Positions 34,462 through 42,925 of a DNA stretch of 64,000 nucleotides are shown piece after piece. How positions within the stretch are numbered: position 1 is the stretch's first letter; every line of letters starts with the position of its first letter. A model generated the notes under the pieces. The model ran no database searches and was not told where the DNA came from. It worked only from the letters and a program-made list of their open reading frames with translations. The stretch comes from Gallintestinimicrobium propionicum (GTDB taxonomy: Bacteria; Bacillota; Clostridia; Lachnospirales; Lachnospiraceae): the NCBI RefSeq assembly GCF_025567525.1, contig NZ_JAOQJY010000001.1, forward strand, positions 1 to 64,000, in the 5' to 3' direction. The position numbers were made by a program, and so were the translations under genes.

Positions 34462-34836
34462 ATGAAGAATTATACCATTACCGTAAACGGAAACGTATAT
34501 GATGTTACAGTAGAAGAAAGCGGCGCAGCACCGGTTGCAGCACCCAAGACCGCACCTAAGGCAGCTCCGAAAGCAGCGCCCAAGGCTGCTCCCAAAGCAG
34601 CAGCTCCGGCAGGTGCAGCAGGCAGCATCCGCGTAGAAGCAGGCGCAGCCGGCAAGGTATTCAAGATTGACGCTGCGGTTGGCCAGGCTGTAAAATCCGG
34701 CGATCCGGTTGTTACCATCGAAGCAATGAAGATGGAAATCCCCGTTGTAGCTCCTAAGGACGGTACTGTGGCAAGCATCAATGTAGCAGTCGGCGACGCG
34801 ATCGAAGCAGGTGCATTACTGGCAACCTTAAACTGA
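34462..34836 (+). CDS. Biotin carrier subunit of the sodium-pumping decarboxylase
   Basis: 124-residue biotinyl protein. The biotin attachment site is Lys90 in EAMKMEI, inside the C-terminal ~70-residue biotinyl domain. An Ala/Pro/Lys linker (about residues 27-52, repeated KAAP units) gives flexible reach. It would accept carboxyl from a carboxyltransferase and deliver it to the beta subunit for decarboxylation. Comparable to MmdC, GcdC or transcarboxylase 1.3S. ACAGGAGG upstream is a strong ribosome-binding site. Confidence 0.93.
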   Translation: MKNYTITVNGNVYDVTVEESGAAPVAAPKTAPKAAPKAAPKAAPKAAAPAGAAGSIRVEAGAAGKVFKIDAAVGQAVKSGDPVVTIEAMKMEIPVVAPKDGTVASINVAVGDAIEAGALLATLN

Positions 34837-34880
34837 TCCGGATTGTCCGGCCCTGATTACTGACACAGGAGGTCAACGAA

Positions 34881-36032
34881 ATGTCTTATATTACGACTAC
34901 GATGGACAACCTGATTCATCAGACTGCATTTTTCAATATGACATGGGGAAATGTAGTGATGATTCTGGTGGCATGCGTGTTCCTTTACCTGGCAATCGCC
35001 AAGGAATTCGAGCCGCTGCTGCTTGTCCCGATTGCATTTGGCATGCTGCTTGTAAATATCTACCCGGATATCATGCTGAGCTTTGAGGATTCCTCAAACG
35101 GCGTAGGCGGCCTGCTGTATTATTTCTACAAACTGGATGAATGGGCAATTCTGCCGTCCCTGATCTTCATGGGTGTCGGTGCGATGACAGACTTCGGTCC
35201 GCTGATTGCAAACCCGAAGAGTTTCCTGCTGGGAGCTGCAGCACAGTTTGGTATCTTCGCTGCATACTTCGGTGCGATTGCGATGGGCTTCAATGACAAA
35301 GCTGCAGCTGCAATCTCCATCATCGGCGGTGCAGACGGCCCTACCTCTATTTTCCTTTGCGGTAAGCTGGGACAGACCCAGCTGCTTGGACCGATCGCAG
35401 TAGCGGCATATTCCTATATGTCCCTGGTGCCGATCATCCAGCCCCCGATTATGAAGCTTCTGACCACAGAAAAAGAGCGGAAGATTAAGATGGAACAGCT
35501 CCGTCCGGTTACAAAGCTGGAGCGTATCCTGTTCCCGATCATCGTTACAATCGTTGTCTGCCTGATCCTGCCTACCACAGCTCCACTGGTTGGTATGCTG
35601 ATGTTAGGTAACCTGTTCAGAGAAAGCGGTGTGGTTCGTCAGCTGGCGGATACCGCATCCAACGCCCTGATGTACATCGTTGTAATTCTGCTCGGTACTT
35701 CCGTTGGCGCAACGACAAGTGCAGAAGCATTCTTAAACTGGGATACCATCAAGATCGTTGTGCTGGGTCTGATTGCATTCGCATTCGGTACCGCTGCAGG
35801 CGTTCTGTTCGGTAAACTGATGTGCAAGGTTTCACATGGAAAGGTAAATCCGCTGATCGGTTCCGCAGGCGTATCTGCTGTGCCGATGGCAGCCCGCGTA
35901 TCGCAGAAGGTTGGCGCTCAGGCAGATCCTACCAACTTCCTGCTGATGCATGCGATGGGTCCGAACGTAGCCGGCGTTATCGGTACTGCAGTAGCAGCCG
36001 GTACGTTTATGGCGATCTTCGGTGTGTTCTAA
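34881..36032 (+). CDS. Sodium-pumping decarboxylase beta subunit
   Basis: 383-residue integral membrane protein of the OadB/MmdB/GcdB family that couples decarboxylation of carboxybiotin to sodium export. About ten hydrophobic segments are visible, with the conserved GADGPTSIF region (sodium/proton site) around residue 152, LLGTSVGATTSAEAFL and PLIGSAGVSAVPMAARV. Typical length. AGGAGG lies nine bases upstream of the ATG. It is the energy-converting part of the cluster and would add to the sodium gradient also made by the Rnf complex encoded at 44182. Confidence 0.95.
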   Translation: MSYITTTMDNLIHQTAFFNMTWGNVVMILVACVFLYLAIAKEFEPLLLVPIAFGMLLVNIYPDIMLSFEDSSNGVGGLLYYFYKLDEWAILPSLIFMGVGAMTDFGPLIANPKSFLLGAAAQFGIFAAYFGAIAMGFNDKAAAAISIIGGADGPTSIFLCGKLGQTQLLGPIAVAAYSYMSLVPIIQPPIMKLLTTEKERKIKMEQLRPVTKLERILFPIIVTIVVCLILPTTAPLVGMLMLGNLFRESGVVRQLADTASNALMYIVVILLGTSVGATTSAEAFLNWDTIKIVVLGLIAFAFGTAAGVLFGKLMCKVSHGKVNPLIGSAGVSAVPMAARVSQKVGAQADPTNFLLMHAMGPNVAGVIGTAVAAGTFMAIFGVF

Positions 36033-36058
36033 AGAATATCTGATCTGAATTTCGGAAC

Positions 36059-36126
36059 CGACCGCGCATGCTGCAGGGCAGGATGGCGGTCAGGCTCCGC
36101 CTGTTGCCGGATACAGATGCTGTCCG
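36059..36126 (+). promoter_or_regulatory. Paired hairpins between the beta pump and 5S-like genes
   Basis: GACCGC...GCGGTC (from 36059) and CCGGA...TCCGG (to about 36126) can form two stems in the only sizeable gap of the operon. No T run follows, so they may be mRNA processing or stability elements. Confidence 0.35.
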
Positions 36127-36156
36127 GTAAAATAGAACAGTATGGAGGAAATGACA

Positions 36157-37563
36157 ATGCCTGTACAAAAACCGATTAAAATTACGGAAACTGTACTTCG
36201 TGATGCACATCAGTCGCTGATTGCGACCAGAATGCCTACCGAGTTAATGCTTCCTATCGTAGATAAAATGGATAAAGTCGGATATCATTCCGTAGAATGC
36301 TGGGGCGGCGCAACCTTTGATGCGTGCCTGCGTTTCTTAAAGGAAGATCCGTGGGATCGTCTGCGCAAGCTGCGTGACGGTTTCAAAAATACCAAACTGC
36401 AGATGCTGTTCCGTGGACAGAATATCCTCGGATATCGTCACTATGCAGATGATGTGGTAGAGTATTTCGTACAGAAATCTATCGCAAACGGTATTGATAT
36501 CATCCGTATTTTCGACTGCTTAAACGACCTGCGCAACCTGGAATGCGCAGTAAAAGCCTGCAACAAGGAAAAAGGACACGCTCAGGTAGCTCTTTCCTAT
36601 ACGCTTGGCGATGCATACACTCTGGATTACTGGACCAATATCGCAAAAGAAATCGAAGATATGGGTGCAGATTCCATCTGTATCAAGGATATGGCAGGTC
36701 TGCTGCTTCCGTATAAAGCAACCGAACTGATCAGTGCCATGAAGGGTGCGACCAAGCTGCCGATTCAGCTGCATACCCACTATACCTCCGGCGTTGCAAG
36801 CATGACCTACTTAAAGGCTGTTGAAGCTGGCGTAGACGTTATCGACTGTGCAATGTCTCCGTTTGCACTGGGTACTTCTCAGCCTGCAACAGAGGTTATG
36901 GTTGAGACCTTCCGCGGCACACCTTATGACACCGGTTACGACCAGAACCTTCTGGCTGAAATCGCTGACTACTTCCGTCCTTACAGAGAAGAGTGCTTAA
37001 AGTCCGGTCTGATGGATCCCAAGGTTCTTGGCGTAAACATCAAGACACTGATGTATCAGGTTCCTGGCGGTATGCTTTCCAACATGGTGAGCCAGCTGAA
37101 AGAGCAGAACGCAAGCGACAAGTACGACGATGTGCTGAAGGAAATCCCGAAGGTTCGGAAAGACTTTGGTGAGCCTCCGCTGGTTACTCCTTCTTCTCAG
37201 ATTGTCGGCACACAGGCAGTATTCAATGTCCTGATGGGCGAGCGCTACAAGATGGCAACCGACCAGACCAAGGATCTGCTTTCCGGCAAATATGGCCGCA
37301 CTGTAAAGCCCTTCAATCCGGAAGTTCAGAAGAAGGTTATCGGCGACAGAGAAGTGATCACATGCCGTCCTGCAGACCTGATTCCGAACGAACTGGAGAA
37401 GATCGAATCCGAGATGAAGCAGTGGAAGCAGCAGGATGAAGATATCCTGACCTATGCACTGTTCCCTCAGGTTGCAACCGATTTCTTCAAATATCGTCTT
37501 GCACAGCAGGAAAAAGTGGATTTAAAGCAGGCTGACACAAAGAACGCCGCTTATCCGGTATAA
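36157..37563 (+). CDS. Oxaloacetate decarboxylase alpha / transcarboxylase 5S-like subunit
   Basis: 468-residue carboxyltransferase of the DRE-TIM/pyruvate carboxylase family. Residues near the N-terminus give TETVLRDAHQSL (RDxHQS), followed by ECWGGATFD and QLHTHYTSGVASM with metal-binding histidines, then the conserved PGGMLSN block. It catalyses oxaloacetate to pyruvate with carboxyl transfer to biotin, or the reverse. It lacks a C-terminal biotin domain, as does transcarboxylase 5S, so it must use the carrier at 34462. Start 36157 follows GGAGGA at seven bases; 36142 is an alternative without ribosome-binding site. A 124-base gap with hairpins precedes it. Confidence 0.92.
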   Translation: MPVQKPIKITETVLRDAHQSLIATRMPTELMLPIVDKMDKVGYHSVECWGGATFDACLRFLKEDPWDRLRKLRDGFKNTKLQMLFRGQNILGYRHYADDVVEYFVQKSIANGIDIIRIFDCLNDLRNLECAVKACNKEKGHAQVALSYTLGDAYTLDYWTNIAKEIEDMGADSICIKDMAGLLLPYKATELISAMKGATKLPIQLHTHYTSGVASMTYLKAVEAGVDVIDCAMSPFALGTSQPATEVMVETFRGTPYDTGYDQNLLAEIADYFRPYREECLKSGLMDPKVLGVNIKTLMYQVPGGMLSNMVSQLKEQNASDKYDDVLKEIPKVRKDFGEPPLVTPSSQIVGTQAVFNVLMGERYKMATDQTKDLLSGKYGRTVKPFNPEVQKKVIGDREVITCRPADLIPNELEKIESEMKQWKQQDEDILTYALFPQVATDFFKYRLAQQEKVDLKQADTKNAAYPV

Positions 37564-37581
37564 GGATTCCATAAAAAGTAC

Positions 37582-37611
37582 AAAGGGAAGCCATCTCTGG
37601 CTTCCCTTTTT
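37582..37611 (+). terminator. Terminator of the sodium-pump operon
   Basis: Perfect 12-bp stem AAAGGGAAGCCA/TGGCTTCCCTTT with loop TCTC, ending in a T-rich run. Confidence 0.9.
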
Positions 37612-37619
37612 GCCGTCTA

Positions 37620-37648
37620 TTGACAGTCCGGCGTCCAGCCGCTAAAAT
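37620..37648 (+). promoter_or_regulatory. Promoter of the rpiR-cmk-ispH-rpsA region
   Basis: TTGACA (37620-37625), 17 bases, TAAAAT (37643-37648): near-consensus, just downstream of the preceding terminator. Confidence 0.78.
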
Positions 37649-37710
37649 GTTAAAAGAAGGTTTTTGCGTGTGAGAAACAAAAACCAGAGGGGCGAGAAGG
37701 AAACGAAAAG

Positions 37711-38643
37711 ATGGAGAACAGACACGATATTATTTCCCGGATTAACGAGAAATATGCGGCGATGAGTAAAGGCCATAAGGCGATTGCGACTTATATTATG
37801 GAGCACTACGATCAGGCGGCTTTTATGACGGCGGCGAAGCTCGGCGCAGAGCTTGAAATCAGCGAATCGACCGTAGTCCGGTTTGCAGCCGGACTGGGAT
37901 ATGAAGGCTATCCGCAGATGCAGCAGGCGATCGCGGCATGGGTCAAGGGAAAGTTAAATACCGTGGATGGCGTTGGCGCAAAATATGCGGGCAGTACCCA
38001 GTCTGAAATTCTGACCTCTGTCTTAAACAGCGATATCGAAAAGCTGCGGCATACGATCGATCATCTCGACCCGGCAGCATTTGAAACGGCGGTGGATCTG
38101 ATCCTTTCCGCAAAACGGGTTTATATTCTCGGAATCCGCAGCTGTGAGCCGTTAGCCGGTTTTTTGAGCTTTTATCTGGGGATGATCCGGGATAACGTCA
38201 TTCAGATCAAGTCCACGAGCACGAGCGAGATTTTCGAGCAGATGCTCCGGATCGACGAAGAGGACTGCATCATCGGTATCAGCTTTCCGCGCTACTCCAT
38301 GCGGACGTTAAAGGCGATGGAATTTGCAAACGATAGGAGCGCCAAGGTCATTACGATCACGGACAGCGTCCATTCTCCGATGAATTTATATTCTTCCTGC
38401 AACCTGCTTGCCAGAAGTGACATGGTTTCGATCGTGGATTCGCTCGTTGCGCCGCTTTCTGTCATCAATGCGCTCGTTGTGGCGCTCTGTATGAAAAGTC
38501 CGGAGCAGGTTCGCAAAAATCTGGAGCGGCTGGAAAATGCCTGGAATAATTATCAGGTTTATATGAATGATGAGATCAATTTTATCAATGAGGATTCGGT
38601 TCTGACAGAATCCTTTTTAAATCCGAAGGAGACGGAAGATTGA
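37711..38643 (+). CDS. RpiR/MurR-family transcriptional regulator
   Basis: 310-residue regulator with an N-terminal RpiR helix-turn-helix domain (~1-80, including SESTVVRFAAGLGYEGYPQMQ) and a C-terminal SIS sugar-phosphate-binding domain (~125-260, VYILGIRSCEPLAGFLSFY). Such proteins control sugar or amino-sugar catabolism in response to phosphosugars. No sugar-catabolic genes are adjacent, so its targets are not evident. The stop overlaps the TTG start of the next gene. Confidence 0.9.
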   Translation: MENRHDIISRINEKYAAMSKGHKAIATYIMEHYDQAAFMTAAKLGAELEISESTVVRFAAGLGYEGYPQMQQAIAAWVKGKLNTVDGVGAKYAGSTQSEILTSVLNSDIEKLRHTIDHLDPAAFETAVDLILSAKRVYILGIRSCEPLAGFLSFYLGMIRDNVIQIKSTSTSEIFEQMLRIDEEDCIIGISFPRYSMRTLKAMEFANDRSAKVITITDSVHSPMNLYSSCNLLARSDMVSIVDSLVAPLSVINALVVALCMKSPEQVRKNLERLENAWNNYQVYMNDEINFINEDSVLTESFLNPKETED

Positions 38644-39926
38644 AAAAAAATATCGCGGTAATCGGCGGCGGGGCAGCCGGAATGATGGCGGCTTATGCGG
38701 CGGCAAAATCCGGCGCTCAGGTGACGCTTTATGAAAAAAATGAAAAACTGGGTAAGAAAATCTATATTACCGGAAAAGGGCGCTGTAATGTGACAAATGA
38801 CTGCAGCAGGGACGTCTTTTTCGATCAGGTTGTAACGAATCCGAAGTTTTTATACAGCGCGTTTGAAACGTTTGATAATCAGGCGGTGATGCAGCTTTTG
38901 GAGCAGGCGGGTTGTCCGTTGAAAACGGAACGCGGCAACCGCGTGTTCCCGGTATCCGACCATTCTTCGGACGTGATCCGCGCGTTGGAGCGCCTGCTGC
39001 AGAGAGAGGGCGTGAAGGTTCATCTGCACAGCAGCGTGAAGCGGGTTCTGGAAGAGGACGGGCAAGCAGTCGGTCTGGAGCTTTCCGATGGGAAAAGGAT
39101 ACAGGCAGACAGCGTGATTGTGGCAACGGGCGGTCTGTCCTATCCGTCTACCGGTTCGACCGGAGATGGCTATCGGTGGGCGGAAGCAACCGGACATAAG
39201 GTTGTGGCATGCACGCCGTCATTGGTGCCGTTTGTGACGGAAGATACCTGGTGTGCAAAGCTGCAGGGACTTGCATTAAAAAACGTCAACCTGGCGCTTT
39301 ACTTCGATGGAAAGGAAATCTATCAGGGCTTCGGGGAAATGCTGTTTACGCACTTTGGCGTGAGCGGACCGCTGGTGTTGTCCGCGAGCAGCTACTACAG
39401 CGCGCAGCTTGCAAAATGGACGAAAAAAAACGAAAAGAAAAAACTTTCGCGTCCGGAATGTCGGATAGAACTGAATTTAAAGCCTGCACTGACTGCAGAG
39501 CAGCTGGATAAACGGCTTTTGCGGGAATTTGACAGTCAGAAAAATAAAAATTTCGGGAATGCGATAGACGGGCTGTTCCCGGCACGCCTGATTCCGGTCA
39601 TGCTGGAATTATCCGGAATCGAACCGGAAAAAAAGGTACATGAAATTACGAAACAGGAACGGCAGAAATTTGCGGCGCTGATCCGGAAGCTGCCGATGAC
39701 AGTGGAGAAAACCGGGGAGTTTGCCGAAGCAATTATTACGCGCGGCGGCGTCTATGTAAAGGATGTCAACCCGTCCACGATGGAATCCAAACGCCTGCCG
39801 GGACTGTATTTTGCAGGCGAGGTGCTGGATGTGGATGCACTGACCGGCGGATTTAATTTACAGGTCGCGTGGTCGACCGGCTACCTTGCCGGGACGAGCG
39901 CGGCAGGCAGCAATAAAGGAGAATAA
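38640..39926 (+). CDS. HI0933/BaiN-like FAD-dependent oxidoreductase
   Basis: 428-residue flavoprotein of the HI0933 (YhiN/BaiN-like) family. It has an N-terminal Rossmann FAD motif VIGGGAAGMMAA, the family signature KKIYITGKGRCNVTN, the ATGGLSYPSTGSTGDGY block and a C-terminal FAD contact YFAGEVLDVDALTGGFNLQVAWSTG. Some relatives (BaiN) are proposed to reduce bile-acid intermediates, but the substrate of most members is unknown. It starts with TTG overlapping the regulator's stop (TTGA), with AAGGAGACGG upstream. Placement before cmk is common in clostridia. Confidence 0.9.
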   Translation: MKKNIAVIGGGAAGMMAAYAAAKSGAQVTLYEKNEKLGKKIYITGKGRCNVTNDCSRDVFFDQVVTNPKFLYSAFETFDNQAVMQLLEQAGCPLKTERGNRVFPVSDHSSDVIRALERLLQREGVKVHLHSSVKRVLEEDGQAVGLELSDGKRIQADSVIVATGGLSYPSTGSTGDGYRWAEATGHKVVACTPSLVPFVTEDTWCAKLQGLALKNVNLALYFDGKEIYQGFGEMLFTHFGVSGPLVLSASSYYSAQLAKWTKKNEKKKLSRPECRIELNLKPALTAEQLDKRLLREFDSQKNKNFGNAIDGLFPARLIPVMLELSGIEPEKKVHEITKQERQKFAALIRKLPMTVEKTGEFAEAIITRGGVYVKDVNPSTMESKRLPGLYFAGEVLDVDALTGGFNLQVAWSTGYLAGTSAAGSNKGE

Positions 39927-39927
39927 A

Positions 39928-40596
39928 ATGGGATACAGCATTGCAATTGACGGACCTGCAGGAGCGGGAAAAAGTACAATCGCCAAAAAGGTGGCGGCAA
40001 AGAAAGGCTGCTGTTATGTGGACACAGGCGCGATTTACCGCGCGATGGCATATTTTTTGCTGGAAAACGGCGTAAAAGGGGAAGAAACCGACCGAATCGC
40101 AAAAAAATGTCAGGAGGCGAACATCCGGGTCGCATATGAGGCAGGCGAACAGCAGGTATTTTTAAACGGAGAAAATGTAAACAGTAAAATCCGTACCGAA
40201 GAAGTCGGACAGATGGCGTCTAAGAGCGCGGCTGTGCCGCAGGTGAGAAGCTGGCTGATCGATCTGCAGCGCGATCTGGCGGTGACGCAGGATGTGATTA
40301 TGGACGGCAGAGACATTGGAACATGCGTTCTTCCGCAGGCGACAGTCAAAATTTATCTGACCGCATCGGCGGATGTACGCGCAAAGCGCCGTTATGACGA
40401 ATACCGTGCAAAGGGCATGGACTGCGATTATGAAGAGATTTTAAATACCGTCAAAAAACGGGATATGCAGGATATGACGAGGGCGATCGCGCCGTTAAAG
40501 CAGGCGGACGACGCAGTGCTTCTGGATACCTCCGATCTTTCGATCGAAGAGGTTGTTGACCGGATTCTGGAAATCTGCGCGGAAAAAGGCTGCTGA
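39928..40596 (+). CDS. cmk: Cytidylate kinase
   Basis: 222-residue kinase phosphorylating CMP and dCMP with ATP. The P-loop GPAGAGKST begins near residue 9, followed by the family's YVDTGAIYRAM and the MDGRDIGTCVLPQA block; the arginine-rich lid lies near 150-160. The ATG at 39928 is one base after the upstream stop and has AAAGGAG. Followed by ispH and rpsA, the cluster conserved in clostridia. Confidence 0.96.
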   Translation: MGYSIAIDGPAGAGKSTIAKKVAAKKGCCYVDTGAIYRAMAYFLLENGVKGEETDRIAKKCQEANIRVAYEAGEQQVFLNGENVNSKIRTEEVGQMASKSAAVPQVRSWLIDLQRDLAVTQDVIMDGRDIGTCVLPQATVKIYLTASADVRAKRRYDEYRAKGMDCDYEEILNTVKKRDMQDMTRAIAPLKQADDAVLLDTSDLSIEEVVDRILEICAEKGC

Positions 40597-40615
40597 GAAT
40601 CAGGAGCGAGGAAGA

Positions 40616-40707
40616 GATTGAAAAATAAAATTTTTCAATCGCGGGATTTGTGTCTGCGCACACTTGACACAAACTCGACATGCGCAAAATGCGTGCGCAG
40701 AAATGAG
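40616..40707 (+). repeat. 92-nt structured repeat, copy B (ispH leader)
   Basis: Same element as 5969-6060. The 5' hairpin is identical. The second hairpin (40647-40654 with 40666-40673) is kept, and its loop TGCGCAC (40655-40661) can pair with GTGCGCA at 40693-40699. The differences leave the outer GAG/CTC extension pairable (as GGG/CTC with a wobble). It ends at the ispH ribosome-binding site AAATGAGG, seven bases before the start codon. Confidence 0.88.
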
Positions 40708-40713
40708 GAAAAG

Positions 40714-41562
40714 ATGGAAGTTTTGCTTGCAAAAAGCGCGGGCTTTTGCTTTGGCGTAAAGCGTGCGGTAGACCGGGTGTACGAGCTGGCGCAGACCAGC
40801 GCAAAAATATATACTTACGGTCCGATCATCCATAATGAAGAGGTGGTCGGTGACCTTGAAAAAAAAGGCGTTTCTGTAATTGAAACAAAAGAAGAGCTCA
40901 GCCAGATCAAAGAGGGCGTGATTGTGATTCGCTCCCACGGCGTAGCAAAGGAGATTTACGACCAGATCGAGCAGCAGGGGCTGGAATGCGTGGATGCGAC
41001 CTGCCCGTTTGTCAAGCGAATTCATAATATCGTCGAAAAAGAGAGCGCAAACGGAAAACAGATTTTGATTATCGGCAACGCAGGACACCCGGAAGTAGAG
41101 GGGATTATGGGGTGGTCAAGTACCCCTGCGATGGTGGCGGAGTGCACCGAAGAAATCGAACAGATCCACTGTAATCCCGATCAGCCGGTCTGTATTGTGT
41201 CGCAGACGACATTTAACTACAATAAATTTCAAGAACTTGTTGAAATTTTCGGAAAAAAAGGTTATGATATTAGTGTTGTGAATACGATCTGTAACGCAAC
41301 CGAGGAAAGACAGACCGAGGCAAAAGAAATCGCTGCCAAAGTTGATGCAATGATAATAATAGGTGGCAGGCACAGTTCCAATACCAGGAAACTGTACGAG
41401 ATATGCAGTCGGGAGTGTGCAGATACCTATTTTATACAGACACTGGATGACTTGCATTTAGATCTACCTAAATCTGTCCGACTAGTGGGTATTACAGCCG
41501 GGGCATCTACCCCGAACAAAATTATCGAGGAGGTTCAAAATTATGTCCGAATTAACTTTTGA
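40714..41562 (+). CDS. ispH: 4-hydroxy-3-methylbut-2-enyl diphosphate reductase
   Basis: 282-residue iron-sulfur enzyme of the last step of the MEP isoprenoid pathway, making IPP and DMAPP. The three cluster-binding cysteines are visible: Cys12 in AGFCFGVKRAV, VDATCPFVKRIH and VNTICNATEERQ. The TFNYNKF and RHSSNTRKL substrate blocks are present. The start at 40714 follows the ribosome-binding site at the end of the 92-nt repeat; a longer frame from 40618 would translate the repeat. It overlaps rpsA by 20 bases; in several clostridia these two genes are fused. Confidence 0.95.
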   Translation: MEVLLAKSAGFCFGVKRAVDRVYELAQTSAKIYTYGPIIHNEEVVGDLEKKGVSVIETKEELSQIKEGVIVIRSHGVAKEIYDQIEQQGLECVDATCPFVKRIHNIVEKESANGKQILIIGNAGHPEVEGIMGWSSTPAMVAECTEEIEQIHCNPDQPVCIVSQTTFNYNKFQELVEIFGKKGYDISVVNTICNATEERQTEAKEIAAKVDAMIIIGGRHSSNTRKLYEICSRECADTYFIQTLDDLHLDLPKSVRLVGITAGASTPNKIIEEVQNYVRINF

Positions 41563-42676
41563 ACAGATGCTTGATGCATCACTGAAAACAATACATGCAG
41601 GAGAGGTAGTTGAAGGTACAGTCATTGATGTGAAGCCTGAAGAAGCCGTACTGAACATCGGATGCAAATCTGACGGCATTCTGACCAGAAACGAATATTC
41701 TAATGACTCCAATCTGGATTTGACAACTGTCGTAAAACCTGGTGACACGATGGAAGTTAAGGTACTGAAAGTCAATGACGGTGAGGGACAGGTTTTGCTG
41801 ACTTACAAGAGACTTGCTGCTGACAGAGGCAACAAGAGAATCGAAGAAGCCTTCAACAACCATGAAGTTCTGAAAGCAAAAGTAACACAGGTACTGGATG
41901 GCGGTCTGATTGTTGTTGTAGATGAAGTTCGTATCTTCATCCCCGCAAGTCTTGTTTCCGATACCTATGAGAAAGATCTGACGAAGTATGCAGATCAGGA
42001 GATCGAATTCGTTATCAGCGAGTACAATCCTAAGAGAAGAAGATATATCGGCGATCGCAAGCAGCTGATTGTTGCCAAGAAGGCAGAACAGCAGGCTGCA
42101 TTGTTCGCAAGAATCCATGAAGGTGACGTTGTAGAAGGCGTTGTAAAGAACGTTACCGATTTCGGTGCATTCGTAGATCTGGGCGGCGCAGATGGTCTGC
42201 TTCATATCTCCGAGATGTCCTGGGGACGTATTGAGCATCCTAAGAAAGTCTTCAAGGTTGGCGAAAAACTGAAGGTCCTGATCAAAGAGATCAACGGCAG
42301 CAAGATTGCTCTGAGCCTGAAATTCGAAGATCAGAACCCTTGGAAAGATGCAGCAACCAAGTACGCAATCGGCAATGTTGTAACCGGTAAGGTTGCAAGA
42401 ATGACTGATTTCGGCGCATTCGTTGAGCTGGAATCCGGCATCGATGCTCTGCTTCATGTTTCCCAGATCGCAAAAGAGCATATTGAGAAGCCCTCTGATG
42501 TTCTGCAGGTAGGCGAAGAGATTACCGCAAAGGTAGTTGACTTCAACGAAGCGGACAAGAAGATCAGCCTGAGCATCAAAGCGCTGCATGCTCCTGAGAA
42601 GAAGGAAGAGCAGGAAGACGGCGATGTAGTATCTGTTGATATCGACAAGGTAATCGCAGATCAGGACGCTGAATAA
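41543..42676 (+). CDS. rpsA: S1 RNA-binding domain protein (ribosomal protein S1 homologue)
   Basis: 377-residue protein with four S1 OB-fold domains (approximately 18-85, 100-168, 187-255 and 272-340). Signature strands are GTVIDVKPEEAVLNIGCKSDG, GLIVVVDEVRIFIPASL, VTDFGAFVDLGGADGLLHIS and MTDFGAFVELESGIDALLHVS. Gram-positive S1 homologues are shorter than the six-domain E. coli S1 and are thought to assist mRNA binding or RNA decay. The ATG lies inside the ispH end (20-base overlap), preceded by GAGGAGG, so it is coupled to ispH. A terminator follows at 42699. Confidence 0.94.
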   Translation: MSELTFEQMLDASLKTIHAGEVVEGTVIDVKPEEAVLNIGCKSDGILTRNEYSNDSNLDLTTVVKPGDTMEVKVLKVNDGEGQVLLTYKRLAADRGNKRIEEAFNNHEVLKAKVTQVLDGGLIVVVDEVRIFIPASLVSDTYEKDLTKYADQEIEFVISEYNPKRRRYIGDRKQLIVAKKAEQQAALFARIHEGDVVEGVVKNVTDFGAFVDLGGADGLLHISEMSWGRIEHPKKVFKVGEKLKVLIKEINGSKIALSLKFEDQNPWKDAATKYAIGNVVTGKVARMTDFGAFVELESGIDALLHVSQIAKEHIEKPSDVLQVGEEITAKVVDFNEADKKISLSIKALHAPEKKEEQEDGDVVSVDIDKVIADQDAE

Positions 42677-42698
42677 TTGAAACGATAAGAAATAGAAC

Positions 42699-42732
42699 GG
42701 GATGTGCGTAAGTTGCGTACATCCTGTTTTTT
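42699..42732 (+). terminator. Terminator after rpsA
   Basis: GGATGTGCGTA pairs imperfectly with TGCGTACATCC, followed by TGTTTTTT. Confidence 0.82.
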
Positions 42733-42762
42733 ATCGTATAGGAAACTTCGTTTCCATACGAT
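42733..42762. repeat. Hairpin repeat ATCGTATAGGAAA...
   Basis: ATCGTATAGGAAAC and GTTTCCATACGAT form a 13-bp stem with one bulge. The left arm with the same preceding CTGTTTTTT recurs at 56922-56943 after the pepP terminator, where the right arm is missing next to the mobile element. Confidence 0.7.
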
Positions 42763-42833
42763 AAAAACGCTCCGCGAGGATGCGCACCCGGCGCAAGGGT
42801 AGATGGTTGCTAAAGCAACCGCGCCTCGGCGCG

Positions 42834-42860
42834 AGAATGTGCCAAGGCACATTCTTTTTT
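42834..42860 (+). terminator. Second terminator-like hairpin downstream of rpsA
   Basis: Perfect 10-bp stem AGAATGTGCC-AA-GGCACATTCT plus TTTTTT. Another hairpin, GGTTGC-TAAA-GCAACC, is at 42805-42820. The tract between rpsA and the next gene is almost entirely inverted repeats. Confidence 0.75.
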
Positions 42861-42870
42861 CTGATTCATA

Positions 42871-42905
42871 ACAATAGAATGCACGCAGAGCGTGCATTCT
42901 ATTGT
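42871..42905. repeat. 35-nt palindromic intergenic repeat, copy 2
   Basis: Perfect 15-bp arms ACAATAGAATGCACG / CGTGCATTCTATTGT, 5-base loop. Same family as 1628-1662 and 53006-53040; the best preserved copy. Confidence 0.9.
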
Positions 42906-42925
42906 TGATTGGATTTCTTACCAAC

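Noticed and set aside
40618..40713. Longer N-terminus for IspH (and likewise 6035 for FabG)
   Set aside because: These codons lie inside the 92-nt repeat; homology and ribosome-binding sites start after it.
41579..42589. 336-codon minus-strand frame inside rpsA
   Set aside because: Antisense shadow of the S1 gene; no recognisable protein features.
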